DNA of 64,000 nucleotides from a virus, in the IMG/VR virus record IMGVR_UViG_3300042691_042003, positions 62,001-126,000 of that record, one strand, 5' to 3'. Each line of letters begins with the position of its first letter. Position 1 is the stretch's first letter. Shown here one piece after another: positions 49,633-58,300 of this stretch. Under the pieces are notes generated by a model that was not told the DNA's origin, ran no database searches, and worked only from the letters and a program-made list of their open reading frames with translations. A program made the position numbers and the translations under genes.

Positions 49633-51468
49633 ATGGAGACTGTAGAAATAAGTAAGAAGTATTCTCTACTAAACGAAATAGAACACGTTCTTAAAAGGCC
49701 AGGAATGTATGTGGGATCAACAAAACCACATGCTTCTTCTGAATTTCTTTTTAATAGAGAACGATTTGAAAAGAAAGAAGTTCAATACAATCCAGGATTC
49801 CTTAAACTTTTCGACGAAATTGTTTCTAATTCAGTAGATGAATCAAAAAGAAATTCTAATCTAAATTACATTCATGTAACTCTTAATGAGAAAACAGGAG
49901 AAATTTCAGTATGGGATAACGGTGGAATTCCTGTTATTATTCATACTGAACATAATATTTGGATTCCAGAACTGATTTTTTCTAATCTACGAGCAGGTTC
50001 TAATTTTGATGATACTCAATCAAGGACAGTTGCAGGAACAAATGGTGTAGGTGCTTCTCTTACTAATATTTTTTCTAAAAGATTTACAATTAAAACTGCA
50101 GACGGTAAAAATCAATTTGTTCAAACATTTTCAGAAAATATGTCTGAAAGAACAAAACCGAAAATTATCGAATCTGATAAAAAATTCACAGAAATTTCTT
50201 ATATAACCGATTTTAAACAATTCGGTATGGATCAAATCGATGAAACCCATATCGATATGATTCGTAAAAGACTTATAGATATTGCAGCTTGCAATCCTCA
50301 TCTAAAAGTACAATTTAATAACGAGAAATTTCGATTTAAAACATTTAAAGAATATGCTGATCTTTATGGTGAAGGCACATTCTATGAAAGATCTGAAAAT
50401 TGGGAAATTGCCTTTTGCCCGTCTAATTCAGGATTTCAATCAATTTCATTTGTAAATTCGATTGAGACAAAAGATGGTGGGACTCATGTAAACTTTATCA
50501 TGGGTCAGACAATTGATAAACTTCGTCATATGATTTGGAAAAAACATAAGGTTGATATTAAGCCTTCTGATATTAAAAATCACATAACGATTTTTATCAA
50601 TTGTACCGTCATCAATCCTTCTTTTTCTTCTCAAACTAAAGAAAAACTTATTACTGAAGTAAAAGATTTTGGATCTACTCATGTTATTTCTGATAAGCTA
50701 ATTAAAATTCTTTTTCAATCAGAAATTGTTGCTTCTATACTCGATTGGATTGAAAGAAAAAAACTTGCAGAAGAACGAGCTCAGTTAAGAAAATTAAATA
50801 AAGATCTTAATACAAGCAAGATTTTAAAGCTAATCGATGCAAAATCTAGAACAGAACGAGATAAATGTGTTTTAGGTATATTTGAAGGTGATTCAGCTAA
50901 ATCAGCAGTAAGACAATATCGAGATCCTCAAATATTTGGTGCTTTTCCTCTTAAAGGAAAATTTCTAAATGTTTCGGAAATGAAAAATACTGATGTAATA
51001 AAAAACGAAGAAGTTGTTAATCTTATGGGTTCTATAGGTCTTCGATTAGGTGAAGAACCTACAAATCTTCGTTATGGTAAAATTCTTATATTTACTGATG
51101 CTGATCCCGATGGTGATGCTATCGCTGCTCTTCTTCTAAATTTTTTCAATCGTTATTGGCCTGAACTTTTCGATCGAGGAATGATTTATCGAGTTCTTAC
51201 TCCTCTTGTTGTTGCAAAGAAAGGTAAATCAGTACAACAATTCTATTCAAAAGAAGAATATGTAGAATGGGAAAAGAAAACCGATACAAAAGGTTGGAAT
51301 GTAGAATACAAGAAAGGACTCGCTGCTCTTGAAGATGACGAGTATCAACAAATCATAACAAATCCTAAAACCGTTCAAATAAAGAATGATCCTCTTTTTA
51401 GAGAATCCCTTGATGCATGGTTTGGTGGAGATTCAAATAAACGTAAAACAAGACTTCTTAAATTTTAA
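49633..51468 (+). CDS. 39: DNA topoisomerase II large subunit (gp39 + gp60 in one chain)
   Basis: 611 aa. ATPase and TOPRIM parts of a type II topoisomerase, which relieves supercoils ahead of phage forks. GHKL motifs: FDEIVSNSVDES, VWDNGGIPV and GTNGVGASLTNIFS. TOPRIM: CVLGIFEGDSAKSAV, GAFPLKGKFLNV and ILIFTDADPDGDAIAALLL. In T4 these are separate genes 39 and 60; here they are continuous. It overlaps the next gene by one base. Confidence 0.93.
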   Translation: METVEISKKYSLLNEIEHVLKRPGMYVGSTKPHASSEFLFNRERFEKKEVQYNPGFLKLFDEIVSNSVDESKRNSNLNYIHVTLNEKTGEISVWDNGGIPVIIHTEHNIWIPELIFSNLRAGSNFDDTQSRTVAGTNGVGASLTNIFSKRFTIKTADGKNQFVQTFSENMSERTKPKIIESDKKFTEISYITDFKQFGMDQIDETHIDMIRKRLIDIAACNPHLKVQFNNEKFRFKTFKEYADLYGEGTFYERSENWEIAFCPSNSGFQSISFVNSIETKDGGTHVNFIMGQTIDKLRHMIWKKHKVDIKPSDIKNHITIFINCTVINPSFSSQTKEKLITEVKDFGSTHVISDKLIKILFQSEIVASILDWIERKKLAEERAQLRKLNKDLNTSKILKLIDAKSRTERDKCVLGIFEGDSAKSAVRQYRDPQIFGAFPLKGKFLNVSEMKNTDVIKNEEVVNLMGSIGLRLGEEPTNLRYGKILIFTDADPDGDAIAALLLNFFNRYWPELFDRGMIYRVLTPLVVAKKGKSVQQFYSKEEYVEWEKKTDTKGWNVEYKKGLAALEDDEYQQIITNPKTVQIKNDPLFRESLDAWFGGDSNKRKTRLLKF

Positions 51469-51710
51469 TGAAAACTTACGTACCAGATAAATCTATGAGA
51501 TCTAATCCTCTTTCTAGAACTGAAGGAGGATCTACAATTAAAGTAGTATATCAACATATGGATAAAAATCCTTTTGAAGTGATTTACGAAAATATCAAAT
51601 ATCCACAAAAATATATTGATAGAATAATGAAAGAAAATGTAGGAAACGGGAAAAGTATTTTACAAATTTTTATAAACAACGAAATAACATGGGAAGCAAA
51701 TTCAAAATAG
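51468..51710 (+). CDS. Hypothetical protein, 80 aa
   Basis: Unrecognised basic protein whose ATG shares one base with the topoisomerase stop. It includes TEGGSTIKVVYQHMDKNPFE and YPQKYIDRIMKENVGNGKSI. Located within the topoisomerase operon, so co-expressed. Confidence 0.6.
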   Translation: MKTYVPDKSMRSNPLSRTEGGSTIKVVYQHMDKNPFEVIYENIKYPQKYIDRIMKENVGNGKSILQIFINNEITWEANSK

Positions 51711-51862
51711 GTGATAAAGTATTTAAACCAAAAGGATATAAATTTCCAGGAATTGTTGTTTCTGTTTTTACAAACACTTCAGGTGATATCCGAATTGTAG
51801 CAGAAATGGAAGATAATGGAATGTTACATATTTTTAGTGAATCCCAGTTAGAATTAAGATAA
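51689..51862 (+). CDS. Small SH3/KOW-like protein, 57 aa
   Basis: Short frame from ATG 51689 to TAA 51860-51862 beginning MGSKFKIGDKVFKPKG, followed by two further strands (FPGIVVSVFT; IRIVAEMEDNGMLHIF). The pattern suits a small beta barrel. It overlaps the previous gene by 22 bases and its stop overlaps the gp52 start, filling the gap precisely. Confidence 0.6.
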   Translation: MGSKFKIGDKVFKPKGYKFPGIVVSVFTNTSGDIRIVAEMEDNGMLHIFSESQLELR

Positions 51863-53205
51863 TGCAAAAAACTGTTACTGAATATTTAGATAATGAATAT
51901 GCCGCTTATGGCATGTATACTATCGAAAACCGTGCTATTCCTTCCGTGATCGATGGATTTAAACCAACACAAAGGAAAATTATTCACGTTGCAAATAACG
52001 TTTGGAAAGGTTCAAATGATAAACCTACTAAAGTTTTTCAATTTGCAGGTAGAATTGCAGCCGATGCACATTATCATCATGGTGATGCTAGTCTTAATGC
52101 TGCAATTATCGGAATGGCACAATCATTTAAAAATTCAATGCCTCTTCTTGATGGTATAGGACAATTTGGTTCTCTCAGATCTCCTGAACCAGGTGCAGCT
52201 CGTTATATTTCAACAAAATTAAATGGAAACTTTAGGCTATTATACAAAGATTTTGAACTACTCGAAAAGCAAGAGGAAGAGGGTAATGAAATTGAACCGA
52301 GATTTTTTCTACCAATCATTCCTACCGTTTTGCTCAACGGTTCTTCCGGCATTGCTGTGGGCTTTGCTACTAACATACTTAATCGTAACCCAATAGATCT
52401 TATTGATGCTTGTCTTCTTTCTTTAGAAGGTAAAAAATTCGAAGAACCCCTTCCTTGGTGGAAAGATTTTAACGGTATTGTTCAAAAAGTTGAAGGATCT
52501 AATTCATATCTAATTAGTGGATCTTATAATGTTGCAAATACAACTACGGTAGAAATATCAGAATTACCTCCTTCAATGACATATCAAAAATTCGAAGGAC
52601 TTCTTAATTCTCTGCAAGAAAAAGGTCATATTCAGTATTACGACGATAACTGTACGAAGAATGAAATTAAATATATTGTAAAATTTCAAAGAGCAATCCT
52701 TGCAGAAAAGATTAAAAGAGAAATTCTTGAAAATATGTTTAAGATTAATGAATCTGAAACAGAAAATCTTACTTGTCTCGATGAAAAAGGAAAGCTAATT
52801 ATATTTAAAAATGTTACAGAGCTAATTCAATATTTCGTTAAATTTCGTCTTTCATTTTACGATAAGAGAAAAGAATTCATTCTTTCTGATTTACAAAGAC
52901 AATCTAATATCCTAGATAATCGAGCCAAATTTATAAAGCTTATAGTTGAAAAGAAGATTCAAATCAATAATATCCCTAAATCTCAGATAATCGAATCAAT
53001 AGAGAGCCACAAGATTGATAAGAAAGATGGATCTTTTGATTATCTTCTTTCAATGCCAATTTATTCTCTAACAAAAGAAAAATACGAGGAAATACAAAAA
53101 CAATTGGAATCTATTCTTTCTGAAATAGAAAAGACGAAAAAAATCAAACCAATTGATATGTATAAAACCGATCTAAAAGACCTAAGAAAAAAGCTAGTAA
53201 AATGA
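51862..53205 (+). CDS. 52: DNA topoisomerase II medium subunit (gp52)
   Basis: 447 aa (T4 gp52 is 442). DNA breakage-reunion subunit with catalytic Tyr115 in GAARYISTKL. Other landmarks are AYGMYTIENRAIPSVIDGFK, HYHHGDASLNAAIIGMAQSF and FGSLRSPEPG. A coiled coil occupies the C-terminal third. It overlaps the acetyltransferase gene by 4 bases. Confidence 0.94.
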   Translation: MQKTVTEYLDNEYAAYGMYTIENRAIPSVIDGFKPTQRKIIHVANNVWKGSNDKPTKVFQFAGRIAADAHYHHGDASLNAAIIGMAQSFKNSMPLLDGIGQFGSLRSPEPGAARYISTKLNGNFRLLYKDFELLEKQEEEGNEIEPRFFLPIIPTVLLNGSSGIAVGFATNILNRNPIDLIDACLLSLEGKKFEEPLPWWKDFNGIVQKVEGSNSYLISGSYNVANTTTVEISELPPSMTYQKFEGLLNSLQEKGHIQYYDDNCTKNEIKYIVKFQRAILAEKIKREILENMFKINESETENLTCLDEKGKLIIFKNVTELIQYFVKFRLSFYDKRKEFILSDLQRQSNILDNRAKFIKLIVEKKIQINNIPKSQIIESIESHKIDKKDGSFDYLLSMPIYSLTKEKYEEIQKQLESILSEIEKTKKIKPIDMYKTDLKDLRKKLVK

Positions 53206-53798
53206 ATCATGTAGTAGTAGGTATTGGAGGACTTGCAAAGCAAGCTTTAAGCACTTTTAATAAAGAAAGGCCTCTTCTTTTTTATGTTAATATGGACATA
53301 GAAGATGATGAATTTTATGAGCACCCTATAATTAAATCTAAAGTAGATCTTCCTAAGACTTTTACTTTTTCCGTTTGTATAGGTGATCCTAAATGGCGTA
53401 AGAAATTCTATGAAGAAATGTCTTCTTTGGGAGGGGATCCTCTTAATACTTATGGAAATTATAATATAATTGAAAAGGTAGATATAGAGAAAGGTAATAT
53501 GTTTCTAAATTATGTTTTAGTAGAGCTAGGATCTAAAATAGGAAGTGGGAATCTTTTTAATTGTTATTCTTCGGTTTTTCATGATGTAGAAATAGGAGAT
53601 TTTAATGAAATAATGCCAGGAGCTAAAATTTTAGGTGGAGCTAAAATAGGTAATTCTTGTAGAATAGGAACTAATTCTGTAATTTTTCCTAAAGTCAAAA
53701 TTTGTGATAATGTTGTTATTGGTTCAGGATCAATTGTTAGAAAGGATATTAACGAATCAGGAACTTACGTAGGATCTCCTATAAGGAGGATAAAATAA
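53202..53798 (+). CDS. PglD/NeuD-type sugar acetyltransferase
   Basis: 198 aa. N-terminal Rossmann-like segment (NHVVVGIGGLAKQALSTFNK) followed from about 105 by a left-handed beta helix made of hexapeptide repeats (IGSGNLFNCYSSVFHDVEIG; PGAKILGGAKIGNSCRIGTN). His127 matches the catalytic His of PglD. The end ESGTYVGSPIRRIK is the usual G(N/S)PA(K/R) ending. It would acetylate an amino sugar, fitting the aminotransferase at 47046. Confidence 0.88.
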   Translation: MNHVVVGIGGLAKQALSTFNKERPLLFYVNMDIEDDEFYEHPIIKSKVDLPKTFTFSVCIGDPKWRKKFYEEMSSLGGDPLNTYGNYNIIEKVDIEKGNMFLNYVLVELGSKIGSGNLFNCYSSVFHDVEIGDFNEIMPGAKILGGAKIGNSCRIGTNSVIFPKVKICDNVVIGSGSIVRKDINESGTYVGSPIRRIK

Positions 53799-53826
53799 TC
53801 TAATATTAATTTATTATCTTATCATG

Positions 53827-53843
53827 GATATATAAAATAAAAT
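53827..53843 (+). promoter_or_regulatory. Late-type promoter before baseplate block
   Basis: GATATATAAAATAAAAT, 22 bases before the next start. The box is flanked by a 5-base inverted pair (CATGG and CCATG), which could be an operator for the adjacent ribbon-helix-helix protein. Confidence 0.55.
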
Positions 53844-53848
53844 AATCC

Positions 53849-54097
53849 ATGAACAAAGGGAACAAAGATGAAAAAATCCAAGTTCTCCTTTCTAATGAGG
53901 ATCATCATAAGCTAAAGAATATAATTCTTAATTATTCCATGATGAATGGAAAATTAATGACTTCATCAGCTTATGTTAGGGAATTAATACTTAATCACAT
54001 TAGAGAATATGAAGGAGAACAAAATTCTTTTGTAAACGAAAGGATAAAAGAAATAATACAAAAAACAAAATTTGAAAAAAATATAACACATGAGTAA
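53849..54097 (+). CDS. Ribbon-helix-helix-like DNA-binding protein candidate, 82 aa
   Basis: A beta strand (KIQVLLSNEDHHKLKNII) is followed by two helices (SSAYVRELILNHIREYE), the layout of CopG/Arc-type regulators in which the strand reads DNA as a dimer. It directly follows a late-type promoter and overlaps the baseplate gene by 8 bases. It may regulate its own unit. Alternatively it is a structural accessory protein; low similarity to known members. Confidence 0.55.
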   Translation: MNKGNKDEKIQVLLSNEDHHKLKNIILNYSMMNGKLMTSSAYVRELILNHIREYEGEQNSFVNERIKEIIQKTKFEKNITHE

Positions 54098-55049
54098 TTT
54101 TGAAGATGCTGCAAAAAAAGATTTAGAAAAAAGAGAATTTCCTCCTATCCCAGAACAGAATGTTGAATCTAATGAAAAGGTAACTTCTTTAGGTAAAGCT
54201 AGTATGTTTGATGGACCAGAAACTGATGAACCGGTATTACTTCCTGGATATCATGAAATTTGGTCAGAAAATTTTCCGTCTAAAGGAATTTTTTATGCTT
54301 CTAATACTAGATTTTTTATTAGGCCAGCTGAAGTAAAAGAAATTAGACACTTTTCAACAATAGATGAACAAAATCCATTTTCTGTAGATGAAGCTTTAAA
54401 TGAAATTCTTAAATCTTGTTTAATGATCAGACAGCCTAATAAGCAAATGTCTTTTAAAGATCTTAAAGAAGAAGATAGGATTCATGTTATTCTTTCTATA
54501 AGAGAACTTACATTTTCTAAAGGCGAAAATCAACTAGCAATTAAACATACATGTGAAGAATGTGGACATGATAATGAAATTAAGATTGAAAATCGTTCTT
54601 TCCAAAGTAATGATTTAGATCCTAAAATTATGAAATATTTCGACGAAGAAAGCAGGATATTTCATGTTCAAACTAAATCTAATGGGATTATTAAAATGTC
54701 TCCTCCGTCTATAGGAACTATGATGGAAATTACAAAATACATTCAAAAGAAACAACAGGAAAATAAAAAGATAGATCAATCTTTTATTAAAGTTCTTCCT
54801 TATTTAGTTCAAGAATGGAGAGGATTTACTGAATCTACTATCTCAAATTTGGAGGTAGAATTTTTACAATGGTCATCTTCAAAATATCAAACAATGTACA
54901 TGCTTTCTGATATGTGTCGTGTAGGTGTAAAAGAGAAATTATATTCTACTTGCGAAAAATGTCATTCCGGCCTAGAGAGCCCAATAACCTTTCCCGGAGG
55001 CATCAAAAGTCTTTTCGTTGTTTCAGATCTCTCTGGAGAACTTCTTTAA
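54090..55049 (+). CDS. 26: Baseplate hub / tail assembly protein (T4 gp26-like)
   Basis: 319 aa. The segment YHEIWSENFPSKGIFYASNT, then RFFIRPAEVKEIRHFSTID, is characteristic of the T4 baseplate hub family (gp26/PF12322). Two CxxC pairs (CEECGHDN and CEKCHSG) could bind zinc. It stands directly before a small overlapping frame and the tape-measure gene. That is the place of tail assembly chaperones in most tailed phages. The stop is in a possible frameshift context. Confidence 0.82.
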   Translation: MSNFEDAAKKDLEKREFPPIPEQNVESNEKVTSLGKASMFDGPETDEPVLLPGYHEIWSENFPSKGIFYASNTRFFIRPAEVKEIRHFSTIDEQNPFSVDEALNEILKSCLMIRQPNKQMSFKDLKEEDRIHVILSIRELTFSKGENQLAIKHTCEECGHDNEIKIENRSFQSNDLDPKIMKYFDEESRIFHVQTKSNGIIKMSPPSIGTMMEITKYIQKKQQENKKIDQSFIKVLPYLVQEWRGFTESTISNLEVEFLQWSSSKYQTMYMLSDMCRVGVKEKLYSTCEKCHSGLESPITFPGGIKSLFVVSDLSGELL

Positions 55050-55314
55050 GACTAAAACTTATCTTCTCTATCATCTTAGATTACAACCATCTGAGATTGA
55101 AAAAATGCCTTATTACGAGTACGAATTTATCGTACAGAATTTGATAGATATATTAAAAGAGAAGCAAGAAGCAGAAGAAGGACAATCTAAACAATATTCA
55201 GATATGAATCCGAATTCTATGATGAAAAATGCTCAAAAATCTATGCCTAACATGGGTAATTTCAAAGCTCCTTCATTTAGTTTTCCTTCAATGCCTTCAT
55301 CTCTAAAAATATAA
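55018..55314 (+). CDS. Tail/baseplate assembly protein (gp51-position), possibly made by frameshift
   Basis: Overlaps the gp26-like gene by 32 bases in the +1 frame. A TTG start at 55018 has no good ribosome site at normal spacing, and the first ATG (55106) would cut off the conserved-looking part LENFFKTKTYLLYHLRLQPS, EIEKMPYYEYEFIVQNLIDI. The last third is Met/Pro/Ser-rich. It sits between gp26-like and tape-measure genes, matching T4 gp51 or the T part of a G/GT chaperone pair. Confidence 0.6.
   Translation: MFQISLENFFKTKTYLLYHLRLQPSEIEKMPYYEYEFIVQNLIDILKEKQEAEEGQSKQYSDMNPNSMMKNAQKSMPNMGNFKAPSFSFPSMPSSLKI
55035..55050 (+). promoter_or_regulatory. Candidate +1 ribosomal frameshift site
   Basis: GGAGAACTTCTTTAAG: an SD-like GGAG is followed by CTT then the TAA stop of the gp26-like gene. 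Slipping from CTT to TTT would continue at AAG (55048) in the frame of the next protein. The arrangement resembles the RF2 (prfB) site, where an SD-like sequence precedes CTT-TGA. A shift would give a fusion of about 407 residues. Confidence 0.4.
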
Positions 55315-55322
55315 TCTTATGA

Positions 55323-58300
55323 ATGGCCGTAAGACAAGAAGATGTTAATAGCGCTATGTTGTCCATCCTTAAAAAGATGGACAAGATGGTGCAGGCTTCA
55401 GCCGAATCTTATAATAATCAAAATACTATATTAACTTCTATAGAAAAAACTTTTAAAGTTGAAGTTTCTGTAGAATTAAAGAAGCAGACTAAATTACTTA
55501 CTTCTATAAATTCTTCTTTTCTAAAAGAAGAAAAAAGAAGTGAAGCTAGTGTTTTCGATTTTTTTAAAAGAAAATCTTCTGAAGATAGATGGAAAGATAG
55601 CGTATTAAGAAATTTAGAACATCATACTAGATTATTAATTTTAATAAAAAATAAAGAATCCGGAGGAAAGGGAAGTACTAATTTTAATATCCAAACTAAT
55701 CTAGATAAAGTTTTGCTAGCTTTACCAGAGGCTTTATTAAAATTATTAAAAGTTGTTGGAACAGCTTTTTTATTAGGACCAATACTAGAAGAAGGAGCTT
55801 TAGTTTTAACTAAAGTACTTAAAACTTTACTTAATTTTTCTAAAGATGTAAAAATATCTACTGCTCTAAAATCTGTAGTTTTTATAGCAGTTTTAGAAGC
55901 TTCAAAATTAAGAGACTTATTAAAATTATTTAAAGAAGTAGGTGGTATTTTTTCTATATTTACTCTAGGTGATATAGATGGAGGAGCAAAAAGAATTTCT
56001 AGAGCAATTACACATTTACTTTCAATAGGATTACCTACAAAAGAAAATCCGAAAGGATTGAATGTAGTGGATGCTGTATTTTCTTCTTTCGCTATCAATT
56101 TATTAGCAAATGCACCACTTAAAAATTTAATAGACGCTTTAGCAGATCCAATAGATTTTTGGTCCTTAATTGGAGTAGAAAAGGGGACAAAAGCTACAAA
56201 AGCCATGGTAGATTCTATTAGAGGATTATTAAAAATTTCCGAAGGAATTAGATGGCAAGATGTTCTTTGGTCAGTTTTAGCTATAAAATATCTAGCAGAA
56301 TCTCCTATAGGAGATCTAATAAATGCTTTAAAACCTGGATTTTTTGCTACTATGTTCTCTGCTTCTGGAGGAGGAGCAAAAATACAAAGGAGAGCTGAAG
56401 GTTTTGCAGGAGCGATAAGATCACTACTACTAGTATCCGAAGGAATAGAACCAGAAACAATAATTAGTAGTATTGTTTCTATAGGGATTCTAGCTTATAG
56501 TGTAGATGTTTTAATTAGTGCTATGAAAAGCGCTGCTATTTGGAATCCACTTCTAATTATTGGAGTAAAAATAACTAGAAAAATTATTAATACTCTAGTA
56601 GGAGGAATGTCAGAGGTTCTAAAAGATGGAGAAAATTTAGTTTATGCAGGAATTTACCTTGTTCTACTTTCATTCTCTTTAGGAACTATTATGACTATGA
56701 CTGTTGTTGCTGCTCTTTTAGCACCTTTAGTTATGATAGGAGGATTAGTTATTAGATTTACTATTAATCAGCTTTTATCTATTAAAAGATCGGTAGATAA
56801 AGAAAATCTAGATCAAGCGGTAATAACTAAATTTGAAACTTTAGGATTAATAGTTTCTGCTGTTATAGGTGCTATAGCTCTTCTTATAGCTCTTGATAAT
56901 AAAGCTCCTTTAACCGATGTTCTAATAAAAATAGGATTTTTTCTTGTTATTAGTAATGTTTTAACTTTCACAACTCTATTTTTAAGTAAGAAATTATCTA
57001 CTGCAAAACAAGGAGATTTTGACAAATTTGCTTTGATGGCAACAGGTATAACTAATATGATGAATGCAATATCTATAGTTATTCTTTCTAAAGCTTTAGA
57101 AAATCCAGCAGAATCTTTTAAAAGAGTTATTATGTTTGTTGTTCTTTTTGCAGCAATTTCATTTTCAACAATGTATACTGTAAGTCTTTTAACTAAGACT
57201 AAAAAAGGAAATTTTGATTCTTTAGCTTTACTTTCTACCGGTATAACAAATATTCTTAATGCTATAGCTGTTGTTATACTTTCAAAAGCTTTAGAAAATC
57301 CTCCAGATTCTTTTGCTAAAGTATTTATGTTTATTTTAATATTTGGAGCTTTAGTTCTGACTACGAGTTTAGCAGTAAAACAAATACAAAATGTTAAATT
57401 CCATTCTATTATTGCTTTTGGAGTATTAGTTATTTCTATGGTTGCAACCGTTGCATTAGTTATTCTATTTATGAATGCATATGGAACAGGGTCTATCCAA
57501 AATATTATAATGTTTTCTCTCCTATTAGGAGCTATTGCCTATGCTGCTTCTTTCTTTTCTAAAAAATTAGGAACAAAAAATGCATTTAATCAAATTTTAA
57601 AAGCTTCATTAGCAATAGTCATATTTTCGACTGCTATTACTTTAGTAGCTTTAATGATTAATAATTTTGTTTCTATGGTAGATCCTTTATCGGTTTTATC
57701 TCTTTTAGTAACTATATCAGCAATTTCATATATAGCTATGCATATAGGGAAAAAAGAAAAAGATATAATGAAAGGAGCTAAAGCTTTTGGAGCTATATCT
57801 TTATCGTTAACTCTATTTATTGCTCCTCTATATCTTTTTGCTAAATCAGGATTTGGATTAATGGAAGCTTTATCTCTAGGATTAATTCTTTTAGGAGTTA
57901 CGGGAGTATTTTTCTTAGCAGGAAAAAAAGAAAAAGATATAAAAAGCGGAGCTCTAGCTTTAGGACTAGCAGGATTAGCATTAATACCTATCTCATTTTC
58001 TTTATCCATTTTTGCTAAATCAGGATTTAGTATTGAAAATTCTATAGCTCTTTCTTTATCACTTATAGGAATGGCTTATGGATTTGCTTTAGCAGGGAAA
58101 AAATGGAAAGATGTTCTGAAAGGTGCTCTAGCTTTAAGTATTGCAGGATTAGCATTATTTGCAATCACTCCTTCTCTAATGAATTTTGCTAAATCTGGTT
58201 TTAGTATTGAAAATTCTATAGCACTCTCGATATCACTTATAGGAATGGCATTCGGATTTGCTTTAGCAGGAAAAATGTGGGTAAATGTTTTGAAAGGTGC

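Noticed and set aside
55622-56206. Minus-strand frame of 194 codons
   Set aside because: Antisense of the tape measure gene, with low-complexity Ser/Phe/Lys/Thr composition. No promoter or terminator fits.
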